Assembly: GCA_907163375.1 (NCBI GenBank)
Contig: CAJQUW010007929.1
Location: forward strand, 62,001-126,000
Reading direction: 5' to 3'
From: Prostheceraeus crozeri
Lineage: Eukaryota > Platyhelminthes > Polycladida > Euryleptidae
DNA: 64,000 nt
Part shown: positions 33,884-45,600 of the stretch, piece by piece
Numbering within the stretch: the stretch's first letter is position 1
How the letters are laid out: each line of letters opens with the position of its first letter
The notes under the pieces: model-generated
Databases searched by the model: none
The model's input: only the letters and a program-made list of their open reading frames with translations
What the model was told of the DNA's origin: nothing
Program-made: the position numbers and the translations under genes

Positions 33884-34705
33884 TTTACCAATTGCTCCTT
33901 CTATCAAAAAGTAAAAGACAAAATTCCGCATTTTCCGCTGAATAAAGAAGATTAGGCTAAATATTGCTAGCGGAGGAATCTGCCTCCTTGTATTTGGCAA
34001 TAATGGCATTGTCACATTTATTTCTTTATCTGCTCTGATATCACCATTCGGATTTCCGAGCAGATACCGGAACGAAGAATTTCTTTCCGGTGCATCCCTG
34101 GTCATTGGCAAATGGAGATAATCATAGACAATCTCTTGTGAAAGTTTATAACAATTTGAGCGTTATTTGAATTTCGCCTTGGCAATAAAATTAAATCATT
34201 TCTTGTAGTTGACCCCTATCTTCCATCTGCCATCAGAAAACAAGCAACGGATTTCGAAAGTTGCTTTGTCTGCGAAACAAGCCCGAATCAGTCACCGGCC
34301 GTAGCCGCACATATTCTCTCAGAAATTGGATGGACCGACGCGGGCCCTGGCTGCTATTAGAGCACGGAGCGATTTGTTCCATAACATACATTAGAAAACT
34401 TGATAATTTCGCTTTTCAAATTCTTCACTCTACTATGTGTTAAATTGATAGTTGCAATTCGAAGTTATTCAGTTCGTTGTAGATGATTGAAATTTCAAAT
34501 TTGAAGTATGCCCAACATTGCACATTTCACTTAATTAGCAGATTGCCGCAACTAAATCTCGTTAGTCATCGTAAGTAAATAAGAAGTGTATTGTATATAT
34601 TCTTGAAAATCGAAAACATGGCAAATCTTTACAGAATACGAAAAGTAATGAATAAGTAAATTGAAGGCACAGAAATATATATACGAGCGTATATATACAC
34701 AGAAA

Positions 34706-36380
34706 CTAATCAAAGTTAAGTAACTTGCACACAAATGGGAAGAACGATTCAGGTCGACGTGCAATTACTGCAATTGGTTGACTCAACAACCCAGTTCTTG
34801 CAAGTCGATTCGGTACAAGTTCATGCAACGGGTGACTTGAGCATTGCTCAGCCTTAAGCAATAAGTTCTTTGCTTGCTCCAGGCGCATGCATTTGATGGA
34901 GGGAAGCAAATCGCAACGGCAAGATATCCCACAGATAATCTTGTGTGCCCTCTTTTGTACCTGCTCTAGATGTCCAGAGAGTTGTGCATTAAGACCTACA
35001 AACACAGATGACGCATACACCAACACTGAAACCACCAATGACTTGTAAACGGTTATTAAGTCTTTCTTACTAAGAAGTCTTTTCAGCTTCCGCAGAAGAT
35101 GAAGACGGGATGAGCACAATTTAACAATGTAGCCAATATGGTTGTTCCACTTTAAGTCAAAAGAAAAAAATACACCAAGAATCTTTACACTGTGGTCACA
35201 ATTCAGAACAGAGGTGTCGATGTTGTAATGCTTCTTCATGATAAATAGTCTCTTGGTCTTTTTCTCATTAAGCAATAAACCACTTTTTTTGTAGCCAAAG
35301 TTTGATATGTGGCAACTCAATGTCAGTGAAGGGATCGTAGTTATCGGAATGCAGGGGCTGAATAACTGTAATGTCGTCAGCATATTTCACGTAACAAACG
35401 TTATTCGATGTCGGGAGGAGGGAACTCATGTACGATGCGAAGAGGTAAGGACCGAGGATAGAACCTTGAGGCACACCGGATAGGATTCTCATTGTGCTGC
35501 TGTATTTGTCACCATATCGAATTCTGAAGGTTCGTTGTGATAAATAGTCTTTCAACCAATTCAAAAACACATCAGATGTCTTTCCTTTCAAATGTTGAAT
35601 CAGATATTCATGTGGTAACTTATCGAAAGCCTTCGATAGATCGATGTTGGTCACAGAAACACCAATACAGCCATGGAATTCAAGAATTTGAGTTATCTTG
35701 TCATGAATTGCAACTAGTGCCGACGTCGTAGATCCATGTGTTCGGTATGCAAATTGATATTCATCATACGTGCTTAACAGTCTTTCCTTTTCTTTGGATA
35801 GTACAACAATTTCCAACAATTTGCTAGGGATTGCAAGTAGAGATATCAGGCGAAGGTCATGCATAGTAGGATTCTTACATTTTGGGACAAGTGTCACATT
35901 AGACAGTTTCCACTTACATGGGACACAACTTTCTCTTAAAGAAGATTAAAAATTGCAGGCCAGTGGTTCCGACAATTCGAGCGCTCCAGCCTTTAAAAGT
36001 TTAGGATGTATATTATCAGATCGCGATGACTTTGTGGTCTTAGTCCGTCGAAGAAGATCAAACACCGTGTGACATGAAACTGAAGTGTCAAATATATCAG
36101 ACCGATCAACTGTCTCCGCAGAACCGAAGTTACTGAGCGTCGTGGTATTTGGAGTCACCTTTGAAAAGAAAGTATGAAACAGGTGAGCAACTTCATCTAG
36201 CTTTGTTCTACAATCTTCACCATCAAGAAAAGCAATTGAGCCAGAGTGACGATTACCACCAACCTCGCGCACAACATCCCACAACTTTTTCGCCGAAGTT
36301 GATGCCTTTTCTTCCCATAATCGTTTTGCTTTTTCAATTTCTATTTTTGCTTTCATCTTGTAATGATTGTATCGAGGCAT
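34706..36380 (-). pseudogene. LINE ORF2 reverse transcriptase domain
   Basis: Fragments in more than one frame give the RT motifs in order: LVPKCKNPTMHDLRLISLL, SVTNIDLSKAFDKLPHEYLI (first catalytic Asp), ILSGVPQGSILGPYLFASYM and CYVKYADDITVIQ (YADD). These are followed by VKILGVFFSFDLKWNNHIGY and the C-terminal HPLHELVPNR region. The part before the RT has HPKLLKAGALELSEPL. All catalytic aspartates are present, but the frame changes make it inactive. It belongs to the CR1/Jockey group; the exact clade needs a tree. Confidence 0.88.
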
Positions 36381-36407
36381 ATCACGGTCTCTAAATGCTT
36401 GCCAACG

Positions 36408-37053
36408 CTAGTTGATAATCACTTTCAGAATAGGAGTTACCCACGGCTTGTCCTTGGTAGTAAAAGTGACTAAATCGGATGGAATTGAAGTAGAGACGGC
36501 ATAGTCAAGTTTGTGATAAAATAGCTCACACATTTCATTTACATCTTTAGAGTGACGAATAGCCGAAAAATCACAATTAGAAAGTCTGTCACGGAAACAA
36601 AGTATATTGCTCATGCGGAAGTCAGGGACTTTTACAATCTTATTGAAAAGATTATAACAAACACTGTTATCACAATATGACAATAAGACACTATCATGGT
36701 CTGACGAAGCCACAGGAGGAACCATATCAATAGATACTGTGTACTTATTCAAAAATTCATTTGTCACAAAGCACTTATCTAAATAAGACGACCCACGTGT
36801 TTGACAATTTACTACATTGCTCATATCAAGTTCTGCTCAAAAATGTCATAGGGAAAGTCATTAAAGTCACCCATTACAAACAGACTGTAGTTAATGACTG
36901 ATAAAAGTATCTCATCTACTACATCAACAAAATATTGTAGGCTCAGATGCTTGTTATCGGAAGACAAACCCGGAGGAATGTAAACACAGCAGTAAACGTT
37001 CATGAATTTATGAGAAACGATCCATGATGCCTCAATGCAATCAGGCTTCAAGG
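36408..37053 (-). pseudogene. LINE ORF2 endonuclease, C-terminal half
   Basis: Continues the endonuclease after the mariner insertion: VYIPPGLSSDNKHLSL, the catalytic FVMGDFNDFPYDIFE, then SSYLDKCFVTN and the conserved PPVASSDHDSVLLSY. MGDFND and SDHDSV are the standard metal-binding and His/Asp catalytic motifs of APE-type LINE endonucleases. It passes into the linker before the RT (FTTKDKPWVTP). Confidence 0.87.
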
Positions 37054-37055
37054 TA

Positions 37056-38498
37056 GGCTGTATCACAAAAAACCGCCGTTTCCAAAAATAGTGTATTTGA
37101 AATGTACAGTACTCATTGAAGACGTGAAAGATACATAATATTACGCCGTTCTTTAAAATTACGTTCTCTTTCTTTTTTCGTAACAATTTGACGTTACTTA
37201 ATTATCGTACTAAGTGGTTATGCGATCATTTTGTAAGTGTAACTCATTTCATTTTATCGAACCGTTTGCCTCACGATATTAAAATTCAATGCAAGCTAAG
37301 TGATGCCATTTGATGAGTGACAGTTTGTTCAGTGTGTAAATGGAATGCACAAAAGAATATCTATACTTTTTCATTGAAAGTCTACGTCGATGTGGAAAGA
37401 ATGCGGCTGAAATTTCTGCTATGATAAATGAATCATGGCCTGATCAGACCATCAGTGTACGACGGATTCGAGAAGTGTGTCAAGAATTTCGTGGGGGCAG
37501 TCGTACTAGTTTTGGACGAATAAGCGGCATTGGACGGTCAATCAGTGACTCTAGAAAAGAAAATGTGGAAGCGGTGGAACAAATGATTAACAATGATCCT
37601 CACTTAACACTCCGTGAAATTGCTCGTAATCTGGAAATATCACACACCATTGTACAGAGAATTTTGGTTGAAGATCTAGATAAATTGTGGATCCACACCA
37701 AATGGATACCCATACTTTATCCGAACACAACAAATCTGTTCGCGTTGCAAGATGTCAGGATTTATTGGAATCGTTGTCATCCAGATTGACTAAATCTAAC
37801 TTGGTTACAGTAGATGAGAAGTTTTTCTATTGTAGAAAACTTCAGCCTCGCAATAAAATTGGTAGTTGGGTTGATCCATTTGGCGATGACGACATCAGAC
37901 AGACTGCAAGAAGATCTAGTATGGAAGAAAAGTTTCTCGTTATTATAGCTGTTTCCCAAAGAGGCCACCATTATTTCGAAATACTGCAAAGAAATGAGCA
38001 TATAAATGCGGATAGATACATTAAATTTCTTTCAAATCTAGTGAATTATTTCAGGACGAAATCGAATCCAATTCTTCCTGAAAACATGCGCTTGCAGCAC
38101 GACAATGCTCGGCCGCACACTGCTGCTGAACACATAGAAGATATGAATATTCGCCTATTACGTCAACCACCGTACTCTCCCGATTTAAATTTGTGTGACT
38201 GTTATATTTTTCCAAGACTTGAAGCACTTCGCCCAAATTTCAATTCAGCTGAAGACATTCGTGAATTTCTGACTCGAGAGTTGCCTATGTTTACAGTGGA
38301 GCGTATGTCGCGAGGTCTGAGCATATTAATGGAGCATATGCAAAAGGTGATTGAAAACGGAGGCAATTACATTTAAATTATGTATTCAAATTTAGTACGC
38401 AATTACGTAATCATATTATGTATCTTTAACGTCTTCAATGAGTACTGTACATTTCAAATACACTATTTTTGGAAACGGCGGTTTTTTGTGATACAGCC
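37056..38498 (+). mobile_element. mariner element inserted in the LINE endonuclease
   Basis: 1443 bp with inverted repeats of about 87 bp beginning GGCTGTATCACAAAAAACCG at both ends (37056-37143, 38411-38498), one or two differences, flanked by the expected TA duplication (37054-37055, 38499-38500). It lies antisense to the LINE. Removing it joins the two halves of the LINE endonuclease. Confidence 0.94.
37340..38376 (+). pseudogene. mariner transposase
   Basis: N-terminal half (37340-37789) with a helix-turn-helix (KNAAEISAMINESWPDQTIS), a GRPR-like hook (GISGIGRSISDSR) and a second helix-turn-helix (LTLREIARNLEISHTIVQRI). C-terminal half (to 38376) in another frame with catalytic Asp in VTVDEKFFYCRK, Asp in LQHDNARPH and Asp in PYSPDLNLCDCYIF. 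One frame change lies in the overlap near 37690-37790, so the copy is broken. Between the second and third Asp I count 31 residues, three fewer than the DD34D of classical mariners; the shortening is in the stretch EHIEDMNIRLLRQ. About 345 residues in all, a normal mariner length. Confidence 0.92.
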
Positions 38499-38499
38499 T

Positions 38500-38741
38500 A
38501 TATTTGGAAAATACTCAATGCAAAGCAAGCATTTTACAGTCCAGATACATGTACCACCCCCACGTCGGTCAACACGATCATTTCTAAAAAACTGAAAGTT
38601 AGGCATGTCCAAAAGGTTTGATGAGATGTAAGGAGTTAACCACGACTCACAAACAGCCACGATATCCGGTTTTATTGCACTCGCAAGAACATTCAATTCA
38701 TCTATCTTGGGGAAGATAGATCGTGCATTAAAAAATAGCAA
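38500..38741 (-). pseudogene. LINE ORF2 start and endonuclease N-terminal half
   Basis: Encodes MLFFNARSIFPKIDELNVL, then PDIVAVCESWL and RRGGGTCIWTVKCLL, the opening beta strands of an APE-type endonuclease with the catalytic Glu in CESWL. Coding stops where the mariner begins and resumes at 37053. Confidence 0.88.
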
Positions 38742-38764
38742 ACGTTTTATACATGCTTTACTAG

Positions 38765-39879
38765 CTAAAACTGGTTTAGAAAAATTTGATTTCTCACATC
38801 AAATCTATCAATTTCAGTGTCATTTACCAAGAGTCGTCCATTCGTCAAAATTACATTTGCATCCGTTCTTTCATCTCGTTTCTGTCGAAGCACACCTCGA
38901 AGTCTTTGATTTTCCATACGGGTTACCACGGGTAAATCTGGATTCAGGAAGATTCGTTTGAATCTCTGATATTGCTTGAGTCTGCCGGCTTTCCTGAGAA
39001 TGTTCTTTCTAATCTCTTCAGATGTAAACTCAATTAAAAGCGAAAGAGGCTTTGGTGCCATTGGTGAGGTGGTTGGTGCTTTGGTGCCATTTGAGGCCAT
39101 TGGTGCTCTTCCCCATTCGTCGCATCGCTCTCATGTGCAACTAGGGTCTAATTGCATAAAAGTTCAGAAGTTAGTAGCGGATATTTAGGAGTTGTGAACT
39201 GCTAAATAATAGTCTATTGAAATTCCCATCCAATTTAAAAGATGATGCACCTTATCACAATAAGAGTTAATGACATGATGACCATCAGAGTTCGCAAAGT
39301 CCCATGAAACGTTAGCCTCGGGCAAACCATTTACAATGATATTATTTGACTTTGCCTCACGCTGTATTCGCTCAAATTCAATTTGTTGCCTTACAAGTAT
39401 CGCTTCAAAATTCTGATCTTGAGACTTAATACCATCTATTGTCTTATCAAGTGTTTTCAATCTAAAATCAATAGTGTGGGATAGTCTAGGTCCTCAACTC
39501 GCCTATTGAGTGCTTCTTTAGCTACTTGCATGCTACTTATATCATTCTCATGTTGAGTGATGGTTTTTTGAATTTGAGATAGGCAATCATTAAACTTTCC
39601 AATCTTTTGGAAAACCTGGTCAGTTTTGGCGGATAACTTTTCAATAATTCCATGGAATTTATCATCTAGCTTTCTTTCGATCAGCGCTATGATCCTATCT
39701 GATAATCCATTCGCATCACAATCACCTTGTATTTTGCATTTAGAGTCGCACCCACTTGTTTTCATCAAAAGTATAGCATCAATTAGATCTTTCTTTTTGA
39801 TTAAAGCAGAGCGTGATCGAAAATCTTCCACGCTCAATTCTTGAATATCATTCGGGGAAAACTTCTTTGATTGAGACAT
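38765..39879 (-). pseudogene. LINE ORF1 (coiled coil plus RRM-like)
   Basis: Starts MSQSKKFSPNDIQELSVEDF at the ATG at 39879. A predicted coiled coil follows (KLDDKFHGIIEKLSAKTDQV and KTITQHENDISSMQVAKEAL). In another frame come QREAKSNNIIVNGLPE, the RRM-like first strand seen in LINE ORF1 proteins, and later PLSLLIEFTSEEIRKNILRK with LNPDLPVVTRMENQRLRGVL, a C-terminal nucleic-acid-binding domain. The role is RNA binding and chaperoning in the LINE particle. Split into at least three frames. Confidence 0.78.
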
Positions 39880-39887
39880 CTTCAAAC

Positions 39888-40892
39888 AAGGTTGTTGCTT
39901 GGGTGCTTGGGTTTGCTTGGGTGCTTAGGTCGCTTGGGTCTTGGACCCAAGCGCTTGGGTGTCAGACCCAAGCACAACCCAAGCACGACCCCAAAAGACA
40001 AGGCCAACTGTTTGCTGTGTCTGTAGACTTGCTCGTGCTAAATTCTTCGACGAGAATTCCCCATAGATTATCCACTACTGATCTAGGCTACCGCATTACT
40101 GTTTGCGGCGGGCTGCGATCTGTCGCTTTTCACCCACACAAACCTGTGTTCAGTCAGATTATGAATAGGACCATTCATTCATTCGCAAATTCCTGGAAAT
40201 ATGAATGGGGAGAACAACCAGATAATAGCAGATCAAGTTCATGGGTTCATCGTCCTCAAGCAAACTTGACTGCTGTCTATCGATCGACTGCGCTTCCTGG
40301 AAATATGAATGGGGAGAACAACCAGATAATAGCAGATCAAGAGAGAGCCTTCACACACTGCTTGTAGTTAGTTAGGCTTTGGCACCGGATTATCTCTGTG
40401 GCGCTGTCATTACTGTCTATTTCTACCTGTGTATTTCTGTTATCCCATTTATGGTTTAGGTTCGAGGTTCAGACTTTTCATCGTATTTCAAAGAGGGCAG
40501 AAAAAATGCCGACGGTGTTCCAACGTCTACTTGCAATCTCTGCAGTTCGACGATTTTACGCCACAATTACGGCATCAATAAGTAGGCCTACAGGGCACTG
40601 ATATTCAATGCAGTAAGGCAGTCTGCAGCTGTAGGCCTAGTTTCAATAGATCGAGTGGAGGTAGGCTAATTGCTATTGGATAGCCTATTAGGCTAGATGC
40701 AAAGATGCAATGACGGCTGACCTTCATTGGTGTCATGTTCATTATTTTTTGTTTTTAGAATTATATTATTATTATTATTCTGCTTGGGTCATGAAAAATC
40801 TGCTTGGGTTGCTTGGGGCTTGGGGGTATACCCAAGCAAAACCCAAGCCGCTTGGCTTGGGGTGACCCAACCCAAGCCTCATATCAACCTTG
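39888..40892. mobile_element. hAT-like MITE with GCTTGGGT-rich ends
   Basis: Ends AAGGTTG... and, reversed, CAAGGTTG... The 8-bp CTTCAAAC is present at both flanks (39880-39887, 40893-40900), the left copy sharing its last C with the element end. Both ends are packed with GCTTGGGT/ACCCAAGC octamers (39898-39990, 40793-40880). Inside, a segment of about 45 bp (CCTGGAAATATGAATGGGGA onward) is duplicated at about 40193 and 40294. No transposase. Confidence 0.85.
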
Positions 40893-40929
40893 CTTCAAAC
40901 ATTACATTGTATCGCGACTACGGTCAAAA

Positions 40930-41020
40930 CTATCTATGAGCGCAAGATTTGAACTCTGTCCACCGTAGATCTTCAGCAAATATCAGCACTTCTGCCAACT
41001 CGGCTGAGTGCGCTGTTGAC
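40930..41020 (-). repeat. Possible tRNA-derived SINE head
   Basis: On the - strand, GCGCACTCAGCCGAGTTGGC looks like an acceptor start plus A box and GAGTTCAAATC about 50 bases on looks like a B box, ending near TTGCGC, which can pair with the start. The anticodon and T stems do not pair well, so I do not call a tRNA gene. Confidence 0.35.
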
Positions 41021-43254
41021 AGAATTCCACCGCAACTAATATTTAGATGATATTTCAGCTTAACGATTGATGACCCAACCACGTGCAACTTCGTGAAAAT
41101 TACAAAAATCGATAAGTGCTGACAATACCAGCCGCCTGAAGGCACGAAAACTATCACTTTTGCACAGATTACAAAATGCTTTGATGTAAGACCAATACTG
41201 AAGGCAAAATCTATCACAACCGCAATCGATATGGACGCAACGTTTAACAATACGATCCGCCTTGAAACTTGTAGCAGTAGTGAATAGACTATAAATAGAT
41301 CCACCACAAAACGGAATTCCAGGCTTAAATGACAGCATAGAAATTGACAACAATAAAACCTCTAGAATAGAATCAAAGCTTCTTGCAATGGACAATAACG
41401 GCACATAAATCGCACGCATTTTCACTTAGATGCACCTGCCAACGTCTGTTTGATTGGGTTAGAATCATTCACATGTGTAAATCGAAGCTTTTAATTGGTG
41501 GTTCATGCCCCAACTTAGTTCCCCCTGATGTGACACGACCTTGAGTCAATTTCCATTCTAGTCAACTTCAGATAAACAATCTATTTCTATGAATAACAGA
41601 GAATGAACCAACCACTGAGAAGCAATCACAATGGAGACTGCGTAATATCAGTAAAAAGGGGAAATTTTCCACAACAAGTCACCGACGTGAAAAAAATTTC
41701 CAGATAACCAGAAAGCAAAGGTCAAGAGGACTCGAACGATACACAACACATCAATGCCATACCACCGTGAATCAAATTTTAACACATAAATAACTGATTG
41801 ACTAGAGCAGCACAAAATATGACCGCACACGACAACGAGTAGATTGTCGACGTAGCTTTCTATCAAAGTTATTCATTATATATGGATTTACGCCTTATGA
41901 TGATACCTTTACTGATGAGTAAACCCCTGTAGCTATATAGATATAGAACAAAGCATCAATTAGCGTCATGCCTCGGATAGAGACATAGTGTCAAACTATC
42001 CCCGAAGATGTGACATTATCTGATGTCAGCTGTAATTAATTGGCTAACCTAGAGCATGGCGACGTGAAGCATGCATGTGGCTAATCAAATAACACAAATT
42101 GAACAAATGAAAGAACATGTATTTTCATCTGTAATTTTTAATATTGCCGTTTTTGTTGTAATTCGCAAATAAATAGAAAATATTCATTTATGCCTCCCTA
42201 AATTAGAATCCGCAGTTTATCAATTCAGAGGACTTTCGAGTTTTATGGTAAAATCGCTGCAGTCGGATTATGACTGCTTATGGCCTGCGTCAAATCTTTT
42301 TGTGTTGTGTAGCATTGACGGTCAATAATTATTTTTGTTCAATTGTTGGCCTATCTACAGGATCTTGATTTTTAGTAGATTTTGTAGATTATAATTTCTT
42401 AATTACCACCGCGTTGCTTTCTGGCACAAAGTAAACTTGCTGTTTAAGAAATATATCTTCATTTAGTATTTCTAGCATGTATTACAGTCAAAATGATGAG
42501 AAATGGTTGAGTTGACTATCGTTTAACTATAATTCACAAAAATCGATATAGAACGCTCAATAGAAACAATAAAGTTAATGCCGCAACGTCATTCAACATA
42601 ATCTCTGGGCTGCTTCTTGCTAACCTTGTCTCTCGAGCCTGTCTTCCCTATTGCAAGCACATTTCTGTGCGATTTCTTCTCTTTCGTATTCTGTTTCCTC
42701 AGCAAACAATGTACAATGTTTGTATTTTATTACTAAAATATCTAAGCAGTTATATCACAAACTAGAAAGCTAATCCATGCAGCCCGCACACTCAAGAAGA
42801 ACCATCTCTTTGATAGCACCCTTCACTTAAAAGGCAAAAAGAGACATATACAACATGCAAGTTGCATTTTAGAAATTACGGTAGCTTTTGTTCCATGAAT
42901 TCTTTGGGGTCTGATATAGGTCTAGCAAGTCTAGTCGGTAGGTTTAGTAACTTTATATAATGTCTAGGGACATATCTTTAAGTTTTCATAATTGTTAAGA
43001 GAGTTGTTAATATGGCATGACTAGTTTTCCTAATAGCCTATGGATCACAGCTGCCGTATATTTATTACATACTTATGCATTATTAAAGCAGCTCCATAAT
43101 GCATGTATGAGGCATGAAGTCAGCAACTGATACGTTTGTACAAGAACATAATATCCATAAGATGAGTTCAACATATATGCATATGGATTTTTGAAATATA
43201 ATAATGAACCGGGAACCGAAACAAATCCCCAAGTGGAGTATGTACACTGTAAAT

Positions 43255-44226
43255 CCTTAAGTCCTATCTAAGTATGAATCTGAGTACTGAACAGAAGAGC
43301 ACTAAAATGACCGAAATTAAATTCAAAGAAGTGCTAAAATGCTTGTCAAGTACTAATATGATGAAATATCAATATCAATAAAGGACGCGACACGAGGTCA
43401 AATTCAGTGAGTCAGTGTACAGCTGGTGTTGACGGCACATGCTTATATCTGAATAGGTCTTTTTATCTAGTCTTCCCAGCTGAGAGTGCATTATCGACGG
43501 TCTCATGAATAACGACTGTGAGAGGGCCAGCCACGACGACATTCAGCTAGTCATCACAGTTTTTCATAGTTCCTGCGCCAAAGATCTCACGTGGGTCGCT
43601 TCTGTCTCAGGCATCGAGTGCTCACAACTGGTAATGACGGTTTGCTCAGTTCCTACATATCGAAGTGAGTACAGTGAAATCGATTTCCTCTTAATGAATC
43701 GGAGGTATCAATTTCGATCAAAGAAAACCTCCCTGACTGTGCTTTAAGTTCGGTCCGCGTTTGCCATCCTCCCCGATTGTGCTTTGAGGCCTGACAACGT
43801 TTTCCATCCTTTCCGATTGTGCTTTGTGTCCTGACAACGTTTACCCACTTCTTCGACTGCCCTTTGAGTCTTCTGCATATTTTGTTGATCAAAATACATT
43901 TCTGTTTATCTGCTGAAACCGTTCTTAGATGGATGTGGATATGTGATATAGCGGGTTAGATATGCTGGATGGCATTTTTCGATTTAGTGGAGGTGCTTGT
44001 TCCATGCAAGGTATTGAATGAGTACGAATTAAGTACTGTGCTTTCGAAGCAAAACAGTTTTGAAATTAGCACGAATTAAGTACAGTGCCTTCGAACCAGA
44101 AGAGTTCTAAAATGAGCACTAATATTTTCGAACTGAAAGAGTACTAGAATATGGGACTCATCTATTAGTCGTAGTTAGTACTCAGATTCAGCACTCTTTC
44201 TGGTAGCCTTCTCATTAAGGACTTAA
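43255..44226. mobile_element. TIR element with internal repeats
   Basis: Left CCTTAAGTCC...GAATCTGAGTACT and, reversed, right CATTAAGTCCTTAATGAG...GAATCTGAGTACT form diverged inverted ends. Near the right end a unit of about 47 bp (CACGAATTAAGTACAGTGCC...) occurs two to three times. The middle holds a 40-bp minisatellite. It is non-coding. Confidence 0.6.
43731..43890 (+). repeat. 40-bp minisatellite, four units
   Basis: GCTTTAAG, GCTTTGAG, GCTTTGTG and CCTTTGAG start at 43741, 43781, 43821 and 43861, exactly 40 bp apart. The shared unit reads roughly GAYTGTGCTTTGAGTCCTGA then CAACGTTTTCCATCCTTTCC. The outer units are more diverged. Confidence 0.88.
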
Positions 44227-45022
44227 TGAATAACAGGGTATATAGCAATATTTAAATTAAACCGGAATGTTCCCAACGAGAAACTGGTTTCATAAGGCGC
44301 GGTATTGTTAAACGGAATTCACAAATCTGTAGGAAAATTCTCAAAATGGTCCCAATTATTGGAAGATTTCATTTCATCCTCCAATGACGTGATGCAAATG
44401 CTATCATGCATTTGAAAATAACAAGTACAACATGCTTAAGTCTTCTTTTCATGTAGAAAAGTATGCCTGTAAATCAATAGTAATGACAAAAGTAAAGTGT
44501 TTGCATTTTCAAAAGAAATGATGATAATAAATATATTCATTTTGAAATTTAAAAGAGAAAAGGGCATTTCACAATACATGTAGTTCAAAAGTAACAAAAT
44601 GCATTTATCAGTCAGATATCTGAACATTTTTATTTATCACAATGGTGACATGCGGGAAGAAAGATTGGTTTTATCTTTTAGTTCTCGTGAGCTTCATATC
44701 GAAATTGTTCGAGTGCTTCAGGCGTTTTAGCACGTTATGATGCATTGGGATATACCCATGAAGAGGATGGGTTGTTGACTTGCTAGGTGCTTTCACAAAA
44801 AGCATTTTCTGATGTTCAGACGGATTGATCGAACTAAGATCTTGGATCTTTTTTCCAATTCGAATTTTGTCACTTTGCATGTCTTTATCGTCTATTCATT
44901 GCATATTACTTCCTAGCTTTCTTGGCAAATAGACATCATTATCATCATCCTCGCCATTTCCAGCGGGGCGTGGGGTCAGCCTGACAGTAGGTACGTCTCC
45001 ATTTTGAATGTCCTTCCATCTT

Positions 45023-45040
45023 TAATAATAATAATAATAA
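45023..45040 (+). repeat. (TAA)6 at a LINE 3' end
   Basis: On the - strand this TTA repeat follows the LINE 3' fragment, as expected for the microsatellite tail of CR1/L2-type elements. Confidence 0.8.
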
Positions 45041-45600
45041 CTGTATTTGAAGAATTTTCGCATGAGACAAGTTAAAGTTACAGAGAATGCACTACAAATA
45101 CAAAGCCCATTTCGGGCTCAAACAAATCTGTGGATGCATGAAAATAGAACGTTGCACGCATATCTGGGGAATCACCAAATATCACAACGTGAGAAATGGG
45201 TAGACACAGTTCTTTTGAAGCTTGCCAATGAAGTAGCCGAGATTTCGTCGTTTGACAGGGTGTTCCAGTGCTTGATTGTGTTGACAGTAAAGAAATTCTG
45301 ATAACATCCGTGACGAGTGAACTTAAGGTCAAGCTTGAACATGTTACCACGGCTGCTGGTGCGCTTTGAAAATTGAAAAAGACTTTCAAAATCAAGATCG
45401 GCATACCCATGCAACATCTTGTACATAAAAATCAGACGGTAACGGAGTCGACGAGCGCGTAGGTTCATGAAGTTCAACTTCTTTAGACGAACTTTGTATG
45501 GTATGGGACGGAGGTTTGGGAAGAAATGCGTGAATCTTTTCTGGACTTTCTCGATTGCTTTGTCGATCTTTCCTCGGACCTCTCGCGTGACCGTGTACCT
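45041..45600 (-). pseudogene. LINE 3' fragment, CR1/L2-type RT C-terminus
   Basis: Encodes IDKAIEKVQKRFTHFFPNLR, YKVRLKKLNFMNLRARRLRY, IFMYKMLHGYADLDFESLF and TIKHWNTLSNDEISATSLAS, the typical C-terminal region (QRRFT, L.L..R R..L...YK..HG, WN.LP...V.A.S...FK) of L2/CR1 RTs. 5'-truncated, ends in a TTA repeat. Confidence 0.82.

Larger units (their letters stand above)
34700..39879 (-). mobile_element. CR1/Jockey-type LINE, nearly full length, interrupted by a mariner
   Basis: A non-LTR retrotransposon on the - strand: ORF1 (39879 to about 38765), ORF2 with apurinic-type endonuclease and reverse transcriptase (38741-34706), about 3.7 kb without the mariner. Several frame changes split both ORFs. 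The 3' end is not sharp; a TA-rich stretch at 34670-34695 may be the tail. Its 5' end is obscured by a hAT-like MITE inserted one base before the ORF1 ATG. Confidence 0.88.

Noticed and set aside
40930-41020. tRNA gene on the - strand
   Set aside because: A and B boxes are recognisable but anticodon and T stems do not pair; kept only as a weak SINE candidate.
41060-41425. 121- and 125-codon open frames on the - strand
   Set aside because: Overlapping frames with no recognisable domain. They might be 5' sequence of the neighbouring LINE but I cannot support that.
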